NCBI GenBank assembly: GCA_030599055.1
Contig: JAUVOS010000056.1
Location: 1-12,294 of the forward strand
Direction: 5' to 3'
Source: Lutibacter sp.
GTDB taxonomy: Bacteria; Bacteroidota; Bacteroidia; Flavobacteriales; Flavobacteriaceae
Length of the DNA: 12,294 nucleotides
Shown here: positions 1 to 6,677 of the stretch, piece after piece
Position numbering within the stretch: position 1 is the stretch's first letter
Layout of the letters: each line of letters opens with the position of its first letter
The notes under the pieces: model-generated
The model's input: the letters and a program-made list of their open reading frames with translations, nothing else
The model's database searches: none
What the model was told of the DNA's origin: nothing
Program-made: the position numbers and the translations under genes

Positions 1-163
1 AAACAAATTGGGTATTAAAGGTAAAGAAAGTACGCCATTTTTATTAGCAAAAGTTAAAGAGTTGACGCATGGAAAAAGTTTAGAATCAAATATTGGGCTG
101 GTTCGCAACAATGTAATTTTAGCGTCTCAAATAGCAGTTGAATTTGCAAAAAACAACAATTAA
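1..163 (+). CDS. psuG: Pseudouridine-5'-phosphate glycosidase, C-terminal fragment
   Basis: This is the 3' end of a gene cut by the window start. The reading frame begins at base 2 and gives 53 residues before the TAA at 161-163. The fragment reads GKESTPFLLAKVKELT, then SLESNIGLVRNNVILASQIA, which matches the conserved C-terminus of the PsuG/YeiN (IndA-like) family. The family reversibly splits pseudouridine 5'-phosphate into uracil and ribose 5-phosphate in the cytoplasm, usually working with a pseudouridine kinase. The active-site residues lie upstream and are not visible. No hairpin terminator follows; only a T-rich stretch (about 171-180) lies before the lipoprotein gene 81 bases downstream, so read-through is possible. 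The family call is made from recall of the C-terminal motif and is fairly sure. Confidence 0.85.
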   Translation, partial: NKLGIKGKESTPFLLAKVKELTHGKSLESNIGLVRNNVILASQIAVEFAKNNN

Positions 164-244
164 ATCATTTTCTTTTTTTAAACTTTTTAGCATTGATTTA
201 ACAAAGTAAGCAAAATACACAAAGCTTTTTAACGTTAGCATTCA

Positions 245-1108
245 ATGAATAAATTCATTTGCTTATTTTTTGGTTTTATACTAATTGTCTCTTGCCAAAA
301 TGATGTACGTCATTTTCAGACAAAAACCCTATTTACTGCAAAGGTATCAAACAAACAGCTTTTGCATAAAGAAGGCTCCACAATCAAAACACGTTTTAAT
401 ACACCGGAAGGCTACTCAAGACAAAATACTAAAGCAAGTTCTTTTGCACATTATTTGCAAAACTTTCCTCTTAAACCGCATGATGCAAAGGTGCATTTAT
501 ACAATGGTAATTTAAAATACCGTCAAGATGTACATGTAGCTGTTTTAGATATTGATGTGGGAAAACGCGATTTACAGCAATGTGCCGATGCCACAATGCG
601 ACTTCGTGCAGAATTTTTATACCAGCAAAAACAATACGATAAAATCAGTTTTAATTTTACAAACGGCTTTCGAGCGAGCTATTCCAAATGGAGACAAGGC
701 TATCGAATCAGAGTTAAAGGCAATAAAGTAGATTGGATAAAAACAACTTCTCCTTCTGTTTCCTACGAATCCTTTCGTAAATATTTGGTGATGGTATTTA
801 GTTATGCCGGAACGCTATCATTAGAAAAAGAATTGCCTTCCATTGGATTAGAAGAGCTTAAAATAGGCGCAATTTTTATACAAGGTGGAAGTCCAGGACA
901 CGCTATAATTGTCGTAGATATGGCTAGTGATAAACAAGGTGATACACTATTTTTATTAGCCCAAAGTTTTATGCCTGCACAAGAAATTCATATTCTTAAA
1001 AACCCCAATAATCTACATATAAGTCCTTGGTATAGTTCAAAAGAGCTGCAAACACTTATTACTCCCGAATGGACTTTTTCAAAAAAAGATATAAAAATAT
1101 TCCGTTAA
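245..1108 (+). CDS. DUF4846-type lipoprotein
   Basis: A 287-residue protein with a short hydrophobic leader ending in the lipobox I14-V15-S16-C17, so it is predicted to be lipidated at Cys17 and held in a membrane. The rest of the chain has no further membrane segments. It resembles the uncharacterised DUF4846 family of Bacteroidota: the region from about residue 50 (TPEGYSR) onward, the conserved YLVMVFSYAGTLSLEKEL stretch near residue 180, and GGSPGHAIIVVD at 214-225 near the C-terminal third. His219 and Asp225 in the last motif are conserved-looking polar positions, but no catalytic role is known to me. The ATG is the only sensible start because the lipoprotein signal begins there. I see no TAnnTTTG promoter in the 81-bp gap behind psuG, so it may be co-transcribed with it. 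Function is unknown. Confidence 0.8.
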   Translation: MNKFICLFFGFILIVSCQNDVRHFQTKTLFTAKVSNKQLLHKEGSTIKTRFNTPEGYSRQNTKASSFAHYLQNFPLKPHDAKVHLYNGNLKYRQDVHVAVLDIDVGKRDLQQCADATMRLRAEFLYQQKQYDKISFNFTNGFRASYSKWRQGYRIRVKGNKVDWIKTTSPSVSYESFRKYLVMVFSYAGTLSLEKELPSIGLEELKIGAIFIQGGSPGHAIIVVDMASDKQGDTLFLLAQSFMPAQEIHILKNPNNLHISPWYSSKELQTLITPEWTFSKKDIKIFR

Positions 1109-2011
1109 TTATTTATTTCCAAAAGGTATTGTAAAGCCTATAACGGGTATAGCAATAAAGCTTTCTGCACCTAATCCAATTGGAATTGCAAATATAAAAT
1201 CTAGAGCTGCTTTATTAATGATCCATCTGCCTCCCAAACCGATAATAGTTCCAGAATCTTCATCCCCAAAATTAAAATAGTAGTTCTCGGTTATTAAATA
1301 AAAACGATTTGAAACTCTATGTAATCCACTGATATTGATCAATGGTGAATCTGCCCATTCACCTCCAAAACGACCATAACCAAAACTGATACTTATATTA
1401 CTATCTCTACTACCAAAGGTGGAAAGCCCATAGACAATTCCAAACCCTCTATTTATATCTTCATCTTCAAGACCAAAATCACCAATAATTGTTCCTAGTA
1501 AGGCTCCACCGCCTATATTAAATTTATCTTTAACTATTGGTATCGAAATTTTTGGTGTAATAAACACGGGAGTAGGTGCACCAGCAAACAAAAATAATGG
1601 TATAATACCTCCTCCAATTGAGATATTATCAGTAATTCCATACGAAGCTTGATTCCAGAGTACATAAATATTTTGGTAGTATCCTTCTCCTTTTTTTAAA
1701 CCGTAGCCATTAGGAGCCCAAAAATAACGAGTTGCCTGCAGATTGTCAAACCAGAATACTCCATCTTTAATTTGTGATTGATTAACAACCTCTTGTAACT
1801 TAATATCATTTTTAGAGATTGTAACTTCACCCAAATTTTCCGTTTTCAATACTAATTTATCTGAGTCTTCACTACTAATTGTACCAATAAACTCATTACC
1901 GTCTAGAGTTTCAATTTTTACAAGTTTTGAAGCATCTTCTACTTGAGCATGTATAAGGTTAACTGTAAAAAAGAATACCACTAACAAAAGAATAATTTTC
2001 AATGTTTTCAT
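1109..2011 (-). CDS. Predicted outer-membrane beta-barrel-like protein with small N-terminal beta domain
   Basis: A 300-residue protein with a signal peptide (residues 1-22, hydrophobic core followed by IHA, probable cleavage before Gln23). Residues 29-76 (VKIETLDGNEFIGTI through EVTISKNDIKLQEV) look like a small Sm/SH3-like beta domain of a kind often found at the N-terminus of Bacteroidota secreted proteins. Residues about 85-300 alternate short amphipathic strands with Gly/Asn turns, including LWNQASYGITDNISIGGG, IGGGALLGTIIGDFG and ISISFGYGRFGGEW. It ends in a hydrophobic strand, VIGFTIPFGNK, so an outer-membrane barrel is likely. I recognise no named family. A TATCTTTG -7 element lies about 50 bases upstream of the ATG. 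Its stop codon directly abuts that of the convergent lipoprotein gene. Function is unknown. Confidence 0.7.
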   Translation of the reverse strand: MKTLKIILLLVVFFFTVNLIHAQVEDASKLVKIETLDGNEFIGTISSEDSDKLVLKTENLGEVTISKNDIKLQEVVNQSQIKDGVFWFDNLQATRYFWAPNGYGLKKGEGYYQNIYVLWNQASYGITDNISIGGGIIPLFLFAGAPTPVFITPKISIPIVKDKFNIGGGALLGTIIGDFGLEDEDINRGFGIVYGLSTFGSRDSNISISFGYGRFGGEWADSPLINISGLHRVSNRFYLITENYYFNFGDEDSGTIIGLGGRWIINKAALDFIFAIPIGLGAESFIAIPVIGFTIPFGNK

Positions 2012-2062
2012 AACTATACTATTTAAAAATTAATAAAACGTTCTTTAAAGTGGGGTCTCCCC

Positions 2063-2070
2063 CAAAGATA
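2063..2070 (-). promoter_or_regulatory. Predicted -7 promoter element of the beta-barrel gene
   Basis: Read on the minus strand the octamer is TATCTTTG, matching the Bacteroidota sigma-ABfr -7 consensus TAnnTTTG. It lies 51 bases upstream of the ATG at 2011. No good -33 TTG is present at the usual spacing. The predicted start of transcription falls on a small GC hairpin, GGGG-TCT-CCCC (2052-2062 on the plus strand), that would form at the very 5' end of the mRNA. Confidence 0.5.
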
Positions 2071-2142
2071 CAAAATAAAATGAATAGCCGTTTTAAACAA
2101 GGAAATAAACCTTATTTATACACTACTATTTAGTTATTTATT

Positions 2143-2174
2143 AAAAAAGAGTACCGCTAAAATTAACGGTACTC
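2143..2174 (-). terminator. Intrinsic terminator of the T9SS repeat-protein gene
   Basis: A perfect 8-bp stem pairs GAGTACCG (2149-2156) with CGGTACTC (2167-2174) around a 10-base loop. On the minus strand it is followed directly by six T's (2143-2148). It sits 41 bases past the stop of the gene at 2215-3327, so that gene is probably its own transcription unit, separate from the beta-barrel gene below. Confidence 0.85.
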
Positions 2175-2214
2175 TCAACTAATTTACAATTTAAAATTAC
2201 CGAATTTGAAAAAA

Positions 2215-3327
2215 TTATTGTTTCATCAACTTATAAGTTCCTCTAAGCTCTGCAGCTTTCATTTTTACAATATAGATTCCTGTAGATAAATCACTTAAAT
2301 CAATCTCAAAAGAACTTTGTGATGGTTCCATGATTTTTACTTCTTGGCCTAAATGATTGAATATACTCAACTCGGTAATCTCCTCTTGAGAAGTAATCGT
2401 TAAAATATCTTCAACAGGGTTTGGATATAAACTAACATCTATTAGTGTATTCTCTTCTACAGAGGTAGTATTAGCGGTTGGTGCGACAATATTAAATACT
2501 GCATTATCAACCATTGGTGTAACATCTTCTGTATATATTATCCATTTATTATGCGTTGGATGATACCAAGTACCCATTGTTTTATCTACTGTTACACCAG
2601 AACTAGGATAGCCTGGAGCACTCCAATAATGTGTAAACACAAAGGATGCATTGGGTTTATTGTTTAATAAAGGATGATCAATCATGGTTCCATTTGAAAC
2701 ATATCCATTACTAGCTGGAGTCGCCTCATGTCTAAACACAATAGTTGTGCCTTGTTCGTAAGGTTGTATTAACACCATAAAAGCTGCATCAGTTGGAATA
2801 GCTGTACCATCTTCAGTATAAATATTCCAGCGGTTAGCAGAACTATCATACCAAAAACCATAATTATAATTATTATAAACGCCATTCGGATTCCAAGAAC
2901 TACTAAGCACTAAAAAAGGATTTGGATTTCCATTTATAGAAGCTTCGTCAAGTACAGTGTAACTTGGACTAGATCCTTGATTTGCAGCAGACGCAATATG
3001 TACAATAACATTAGCAATACTTCCTTTAATATAAATATTATACTGAGAATTAACCAACATCGGTGAAGCATCCTCATTAAAAACTGCCCATCTTTGGTTT
3101 CCACTATTGTACCAAAGACCTGTGATCTTATCATTATAGGTGCCTAAACGATGAGAAACAGCAAGCTTTGCATTGGGATTCGCATTTAGAACAGGATGAT
3201 CAATATACGATGCTGCATTAGAAATATTTGCAGCTGTAGTCACATGAATAAACATTGTGTCATCAGTTTGCGAATAGCCAATTGTTGCTAACAACAAAAA
3301 GCTCATAAAAAATAAAAGTTTTTTCAT
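2215..3327 (-). CDS. Secreted three-repeat protein with T9SS C-terminal sorting domain
   Basis: A 370-residue exported protein. Residues 1-20 are a signal peptide (hydrophobic core, then GYSQ). Three imperfect repeats of about 75-85 residues follow: about 25-98, 106-186 and 196-280. Each begins with a strand of the type hxHxATAAN, then has IDHPxLNxNPNA, a WY pair with a downstream RW or KW, and a TED/NED-P motif before the last strand. The pattern resembles a repeat domain I recall as DUF7452, of unknown function. Residues 299-370 are a type A T9SS sorting domain (LYPNPVEDILTI, LSIFNHLGQEV, LSTGIYIVKM, final KLMKQ). The protein is therefore predicted to cross the outer membrane through the type IX system and end up on the cell surface or outside. 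No enzymatic motif is visible; surface binding or adhesion is a guess. It stands alone between a long upstream region and a strong terminator. Confidence 0.85.
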   Translation of the reverse strand: MKKLLFFMSFLLLATIGYSQTDDTMFIHVTTAANISNAASYIDHPVLNANPNAKLAVSHRLGTYNDKITGLWYNSGNQRWAVFNEDASPMLVNSQYNIYIKGSIANVIVHIASAANQGSSPSYTVLDEASINGNPNPFLVLSSSWNPNGVYNNYNYGFWYDSSANRWNIYTEDGTAIPTDAAFMVLIQPYEQGTTIVFRHEATPASNGYVSNGTMIDHPLLNNKPNASFVFTHYWSAPGYPSSGVTVDKTMGTWYHPTHNKWIIYTEDVTPMVDNAVFNIVAPTANTTSVEENTLIDVSLYPNPVEDILTITSQEEITELSIFNHLGQEVKIMEPSQSSFEIDLSDLSTGIYIVKMKAAELRGTYKLMKQ

Positions 3328-3590
3328 AATAATAAAATTTAGAGATTAGTAAAACTGTTTGAATAAAAAAGCACTACCACAAACAACTACAAAAAAAGAA
3401 TATACGGTCAATGACCTCTGGCAAATTGAAAGAGCGACAAGCGTCGGGAAGATAGACGTAGCATCAAAATCTCCGTTCCGACCTTATTTATCTTAATTAT
3501 ATCAGAGACACAAGGAGTTATATATATTATAATAATATAAATTCTCCGTAATATTTATGGTAGAACCGCATTATTTTATCTATATAACCT

Positions 3591-3598
3591 CAAAGGTA
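3591..3598 (-). promoter_or_regulatory. Possible -7 element of the T9SS repeat-protein gene
   Basis: On the minus strand it reads TACCTTTG, a full match to TAnnTTTG, and it is the best such match upstream of the gene at 2215-3327. It lies 263 bases from the start codon, implying a leader of roughly 255 bases. No -33 TTG at the consensus spacing was seen, so the assignment is tentative. Confidence 0.4.
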
Positions 3599-3796
3599 GT
3601 AAATAAAAATATTAAAACGAGATAAAAGACTGTTTTTTAATCAAATAAAAAATCCTTATTCGTTTGTATAAACTATTACAAAAGAAACTTTAAAATATTT
3701 TCATCGACATTTTCTATCAGAGTATATCTACGAAAACGTTATCGTTAAAACCCAATATTTCTGACATTTATCACGTTACTACGTCATAAGATTTCT

Positions 3797-3804
3797 TACT
3801 TTTG
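3797..3804 (+). promoter_or_regulatory. Predicted -7 promoter element of ppdK
   Basis: TACTTTTG matches TAnnTTTG. Transcription would start near 3811, leaving a leader of about 16 bases before the ATG at 3827. The -33 region (about 3773-3778) holds only a partial match. The bases before the ATG are AT-rich with no Shine-Dalgarno sequence, as is usual in this phylum. Confidence 0.55.
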
Positions 3805-3826
3805 TCCTCTTAAATTTGAAATAATT

Positions 3827-6547
3827 ATGACTACAACAAAAAACGTTTACTTTTTTGGTAATAAAAAAGCAGATGGCAATACCACAATGAAAAATTTATT
3901 AGGTGGTAAAGGAGCCAATTTAGCCGAAATGAATTTACTAGATGTACCTGTTCCAGCCGGGTTCACAATTACAACCGAAGTTTGTAACTACTATGTAAAT
4001 AACGGCGAGCAAGCAACTATCAAACTTATAGAAAAAGAAGTTAAGGAGTATGTTGTTAAAGTAGAGGAAACAATGGGAAGCAAATTTGGAGATGTTACCA
4101 ATCCTCTTTTATTATCGGTTCGTTCCGGAGCACGTGTTTCTATGCCGGGAATGATGGATACTGTTCTAAACATGGGTTTAAATGATACCATCGTAGAAGG
4201 TTTAATCGCCAAGACAAACAATCCTCGTTTTGTATGGGATTCTTACAGACGTTTTATTCAAATGTATGGGAACGTCGTAATGGAAGTTGGTGCTTTAACC
4301 AAAGACGATCACGATCCATTTGAAGCAGAAATTGACAAATTAAAAGAAGAAACAAACGTAGAAAACGATACCGATTTTACAGTTAAAGACTTAATTGAAT
4401 TGGTAAATCGTTATAAAAAAGTAGTACGTTCTCGTACAGGTAAAGATTTCCCTGAAAATCCATGGGATCAACTTTGGGGTTCTGTAATGGCAGTCTTCGA
4501 TAGTTGGGAAGGTAATCGTGCGATTGTCTATAGAAACTTAAACAGTATTCCACATGACTGGGGAACAGCTGTAAATGTACAAGCCATGGTTTATGGTAAT
4601 ATGGGTAACACCTCTGCTACTGGAGTTGCTTTTACAAGAAACTCAAGTACTGGTGAAAATAAATTTAATGGAGAATATCTCGTGAATGCACAGGGAGAAG
4701 ACGTAGTTGCCGGAATACGTACACCACAAGAAATCACAAAACTTGGTTCAAAAACTTGGGCTGAATTGTCTGGTGTTTCAGAAAAAGATCGTTTCGAAAG
4801 CTTTAAATCTTTAGAAGAATTAATGCCGGAGCATTATCAAGAGCTTTTTGACATTCAACACAACCTAGAACAACATTATAAAGACATGCAAGACATGGAG
4901 TTTACCATTCAAGAAGGTAAACTTTGGATTTTACAAACTCGTAATGGTAAACGTACCGGTAAAGCCATGGTACGTATCGCTATGGAAATGATGGAGGAAG
5001 GTTTGTTGACTGAAAAACAAGCTTTACTGCAAATCGAAGCTGAAAAACTAGACGAATTATTACATCCTGAATTTGATAAAAAAGCCTTAGCGAAGGCCAA
5101 TAGCTTTACACAAGGTTTACCTGCTTCTCCGGGAGCAGCTACCGGACAAGTAGTATTCAACGCAGAAGATGCATTAACATGGAAAGCTGCTGACAAAAAA
5201 ACTATTTTAGTACGTACAGAAACTTCTCCTGAAGATGTAGCAGGTATGGATGCCGCTAAAGGTATTTTAACAGCTCGTGGCGGGATGACATCTCATGCTG
5301 CAGTTGTAGCACGTGGAATGGGAAAATGTTGTGTATCAGGCGCCGGAAAAATAAAAATCGATTACCGCAAAAAAGAAATGCGAATAGGAGATTTAATTGT
5401 AAAAGAAGGAGAATGGATTTCTCTAAACGGTAGTACAGGTGATGCTTTTCTAGGAAAAATTGATACTACTCAAGCAACTCTTGATGGTAATTTTTCTAAA
5501 ATCATGAAACTTGCTGACAAACACGCTACCATGAAAGTACGTACCAATGCAGATACACCTCACGATAGTCAAACGGCTCGTGATTTTGGTGCAGAAGGTA
5601 TTGGCTTAACACGTACTGAACACATGTTCTTCGAAGGAAAGAAAATTGTTGCCATGCGTGAAATGATTCTCGCTGATGATGTAGCCGGAAGACGTGAAGC
5701 ACTAGCCAAGTTACTTCCTATTCAAAGAAAAGATTTTGAAGGTATCTTTACCGCAATGAAAGATCTTCCTGTAACAGTTCGTTTACTAGATCCACCCTTA
5801 CATGAGTTTATTCCTCATGATGATAAAGGGCAACAAGAAATGGCAGATGTAATGGGCATTTCAGTTAAGGTGATTAAAGAAAAGGTAGAAGATTTATCTG
5901 AATTTAACCCAATGTTAGGACACCGTGGTTGTCGTTTAGGAAATACTTATCCTGAAATTACAGAGATGCAAACTCGTGCCATTATCGAAGCCGCTCTTAA
6001 TCTTAAGGGAAAAGGCATCAATGCACATCCTGAAATAATGGTTCCATTAACAGGTACGTATCAGGAAATGGAGATGCAAGAGGATATTGTAAGAAGTACT
6101 ATTAAAAAAGTATTTGAAGAACGTAATGAAACAATTGATCATTTAGTAGGCACCATGATAGAAATACCGCGTGCCGCATTAATCGCTGATAAAATAGCTA
6201 AATCTGCTGAGTTTTTCTCATTTGGAACAAATGATTTAACGCAAATGGCATTTGGTTATTCACGTGATGATGCCGGTAAATTCTTACCGATATACATTGA
6301 AAAAGGTATTTTAGAAGCTGATCCATTTGAAAAACTAGATCAAGAAGGCGTTGGACAACTAGTAACAATGGCCTGTAAGAAAGGTAGAGAAACTAATCCT
6401 AAATTAAAATTAGGTATTTGTGGCGAACACGGTGGAGAACCTTCTTCTATCCGCTTCTTCCACAAAGCTGGTTTAGACTATGTCAGTTGTTCACCTTATC
6501 GTGTACCGATTGCTAAGGTTGTTGTTGCGCAAGCTTCGATAGTATAA
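3827..6547 (+). CDS. ppdK: Pyruvate, phosphate dikinase
   Basis: This 906-residue cytoplasmic enzyme reversibly converts pyruvate, ATP and phosphate to PEP, AMP and pyrophosphate. Depending on the cell it can serve gluconeogenesis or PPi-dependent glycolysis. The N-terminal nucleotide-binding region carries GGKGANLAEM (26-35) and SVRSGA (97-102, Arg99 in the ATP site). The swivelling phosphohistidine domain carries GGMTSHAAVVAR with the phosphorylated His490 and the usual regulatory Thr488. The C-terminal PEP/pyruvate barrel carries LLDPPLHEF, GHRGCRLG, FGTNDLTQ (799-806) and GICGEHGG with the acid/base Cys865. All key residues are present and the length is normal for the family. It runs alone from its own TACTTTTG promoter to a strong hairpin terminator. 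No PPDK regulatory protein gene is in the window. Confidence 0.98.
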   Translation: MTTTKNVYFFGNKKADGNTTMKNLLGGKGANLAEMNLLDVPVPAGFTITTEVCNYYVNNGEQATIKLIEKEVKEYVVKVEETMGSKFGDVTNPLLLSVRSGARVSMPGMMDTVLNMGLNDTIVEGLIAKTNNPRFVWDSYRRFIQMYGNVVMEVGALTKDDHDPFEAEIDKLKEETNVENDTDFTVKDLIELVNRYKKVVRSRTGKDFPENPWDQLWGSVMAVFDSWEGNRAIVYRNLNSIPHDWGTAVNVQAMVYGNMGNTSATGVAFTRNSSTGENKFNGEYLVNAQGEDVVAGIRTPQEITKLGSKTWAELSGVSEKDRFESFKSLEELMPEHYQELFDIQHNLEQHYKDMQDMEFTIQEGKLWILQTRNGKRTGKAMVRIAMEMMEEGLLTEKQALLQIEAEKLDELLHPEFDKKALAKANSFTQGLPASPGAATGQVVFNAEDALTWKAADKKTILVRTETSPEDVAGMDAAKGILTARGGMTSHAAVVARGMGKCCVSGAGKIKIDYRKKEMRIGDLIVKEGEWISLNGSTGDAFLGKIDTTQATLDGNFSKIMKLADKHATMKVRTNADTPHDSQTARDFGAEGIGLTRTEHMFFEGKKIVAMREMILADDVAGRREALAKLLPIQRKDFEGIFTAMKDLPVTVRLLDPPLHEFIPHDDKGQQEMADVMGISVKVIKEKVEDLSEFNPMLGHRGCRLGNTYPEITEMQTRAIIEAALNLKGKGINAHPEIMVPLTGTYQEMEMQEDIVRSTIKKVFEERNETIDHLVGTMIEIPRAALIADKIAKSAEFFSFGTNDLTQMAFGYSRDDAGKFLPIYIEKGILEADPFEKLDQEGVGQLVTMACKKGRETNPKLKLGICGEHGGEPSSIRFFHKAGLDYVSCSPYRVPIAKVVVAQASIV

Positions 6548-6557
6548 TTTAATTAGC

Positions 6558-6583
6558 GATACGATACTTAAAGTCATCGTATC
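6558..6583 (+). repeat. Hairpin just after ppdK
   Basis: GATACGATACTT (6558-6569) can pair with the complementary sequence at 6571-6583, 12 bp in all with a single bulged C at 6575 and one loop base. It begins 11 bases after the ppdK stop. No T-run follows, so it is more likely a 3'-end stabilising structure or part of a composite terminator than a terminator on its own. Confidence 0.5.
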
Positions 6584-6596
6584 ACTCTAGATATAC

Positions 6597-6633
6597 AGAC
6601 CTAGTAGGTTTTAAAAACCTACTAGGTCTTTTT
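6597..6633 (+). terminator. Intrinsic terminator of ppdK, nested palindrome 1
   Basis: The arms 6597-6612 and 6614-6629 are perfect 16-base inverted repeats around one base, and five T's follow on the plus strand (6629-6633). This is a strong rho-independent terminator for ppdK. Each arm contains its own odd palindrome: ACCTAGTAGGT (6599-6609) and ACCTACTAGGT (6617-6627), separated by seven A/T bases. The sequence could therefore also fold as two small hairpins. Confidence 0.85.
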
Positions 6634-6634
6634 A

Positions 6635-6677
6635 ATTTTCACCCTTCAAGGGTTTGAAACCCTTGAAGGGTGAAAAT
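6635..6677. repeat. 43-bp perfect palindrome, nested palindrome 2
   Basis: The arms 6635-6655 and 6657-6677 are perfect 21-base inverted repeats around G6656. As in the neighbouring terminator, each arm holds an odd palindrome: ACCCTTCAAGGGT (6641-6653) and ACCCTTGAAGGGT (6659-6671), five bases apart. The last base, 6677, is also the last base of the stop codon of the minus-strand glycosyltransferase gene. It may block transcription or RNA decay from that side, but neither strand has a proper T-run after it. Confidence 0.8.

Larger units (their letters stand above)
3328..3826. other. 499-bp divergent intergenic region
   Basis: No coding frame is convincing here. It holds the predicted ppdK promoter (3797-3804) and a possible minus-strand promoter (3591-3598). 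Three small dyads lie between the latter and the T9SS gene. The first is GGAG/CTCC with TTATAT/ATATAA arms at 3514-3547. The second is CGAC-AAGC-GTCG at 3435-3446. The third is the 11-bp palindrome GGTCAATGACC at 3406-3416. The segment 3420-3485 is noticeably richer in G+C than the surrounding sequence. I recognise no known riboswitch or small RNA. Confidence 0.5.

Noticed and set aside
2052..2063. GGGG-TCT-CCCCC run as a terminator
   Set aside because: The stem is four pairs with a three-base loop, it has no T-run, and it sits at the predicted transcript start of the beta-barrel gene rather than after a gene.
3991..4221. Minus-strand frames inside ppdK (also 4909-5196)
   Set aside because: They are shadows of a conserved gene with all catalytic motifs in the plus frame.
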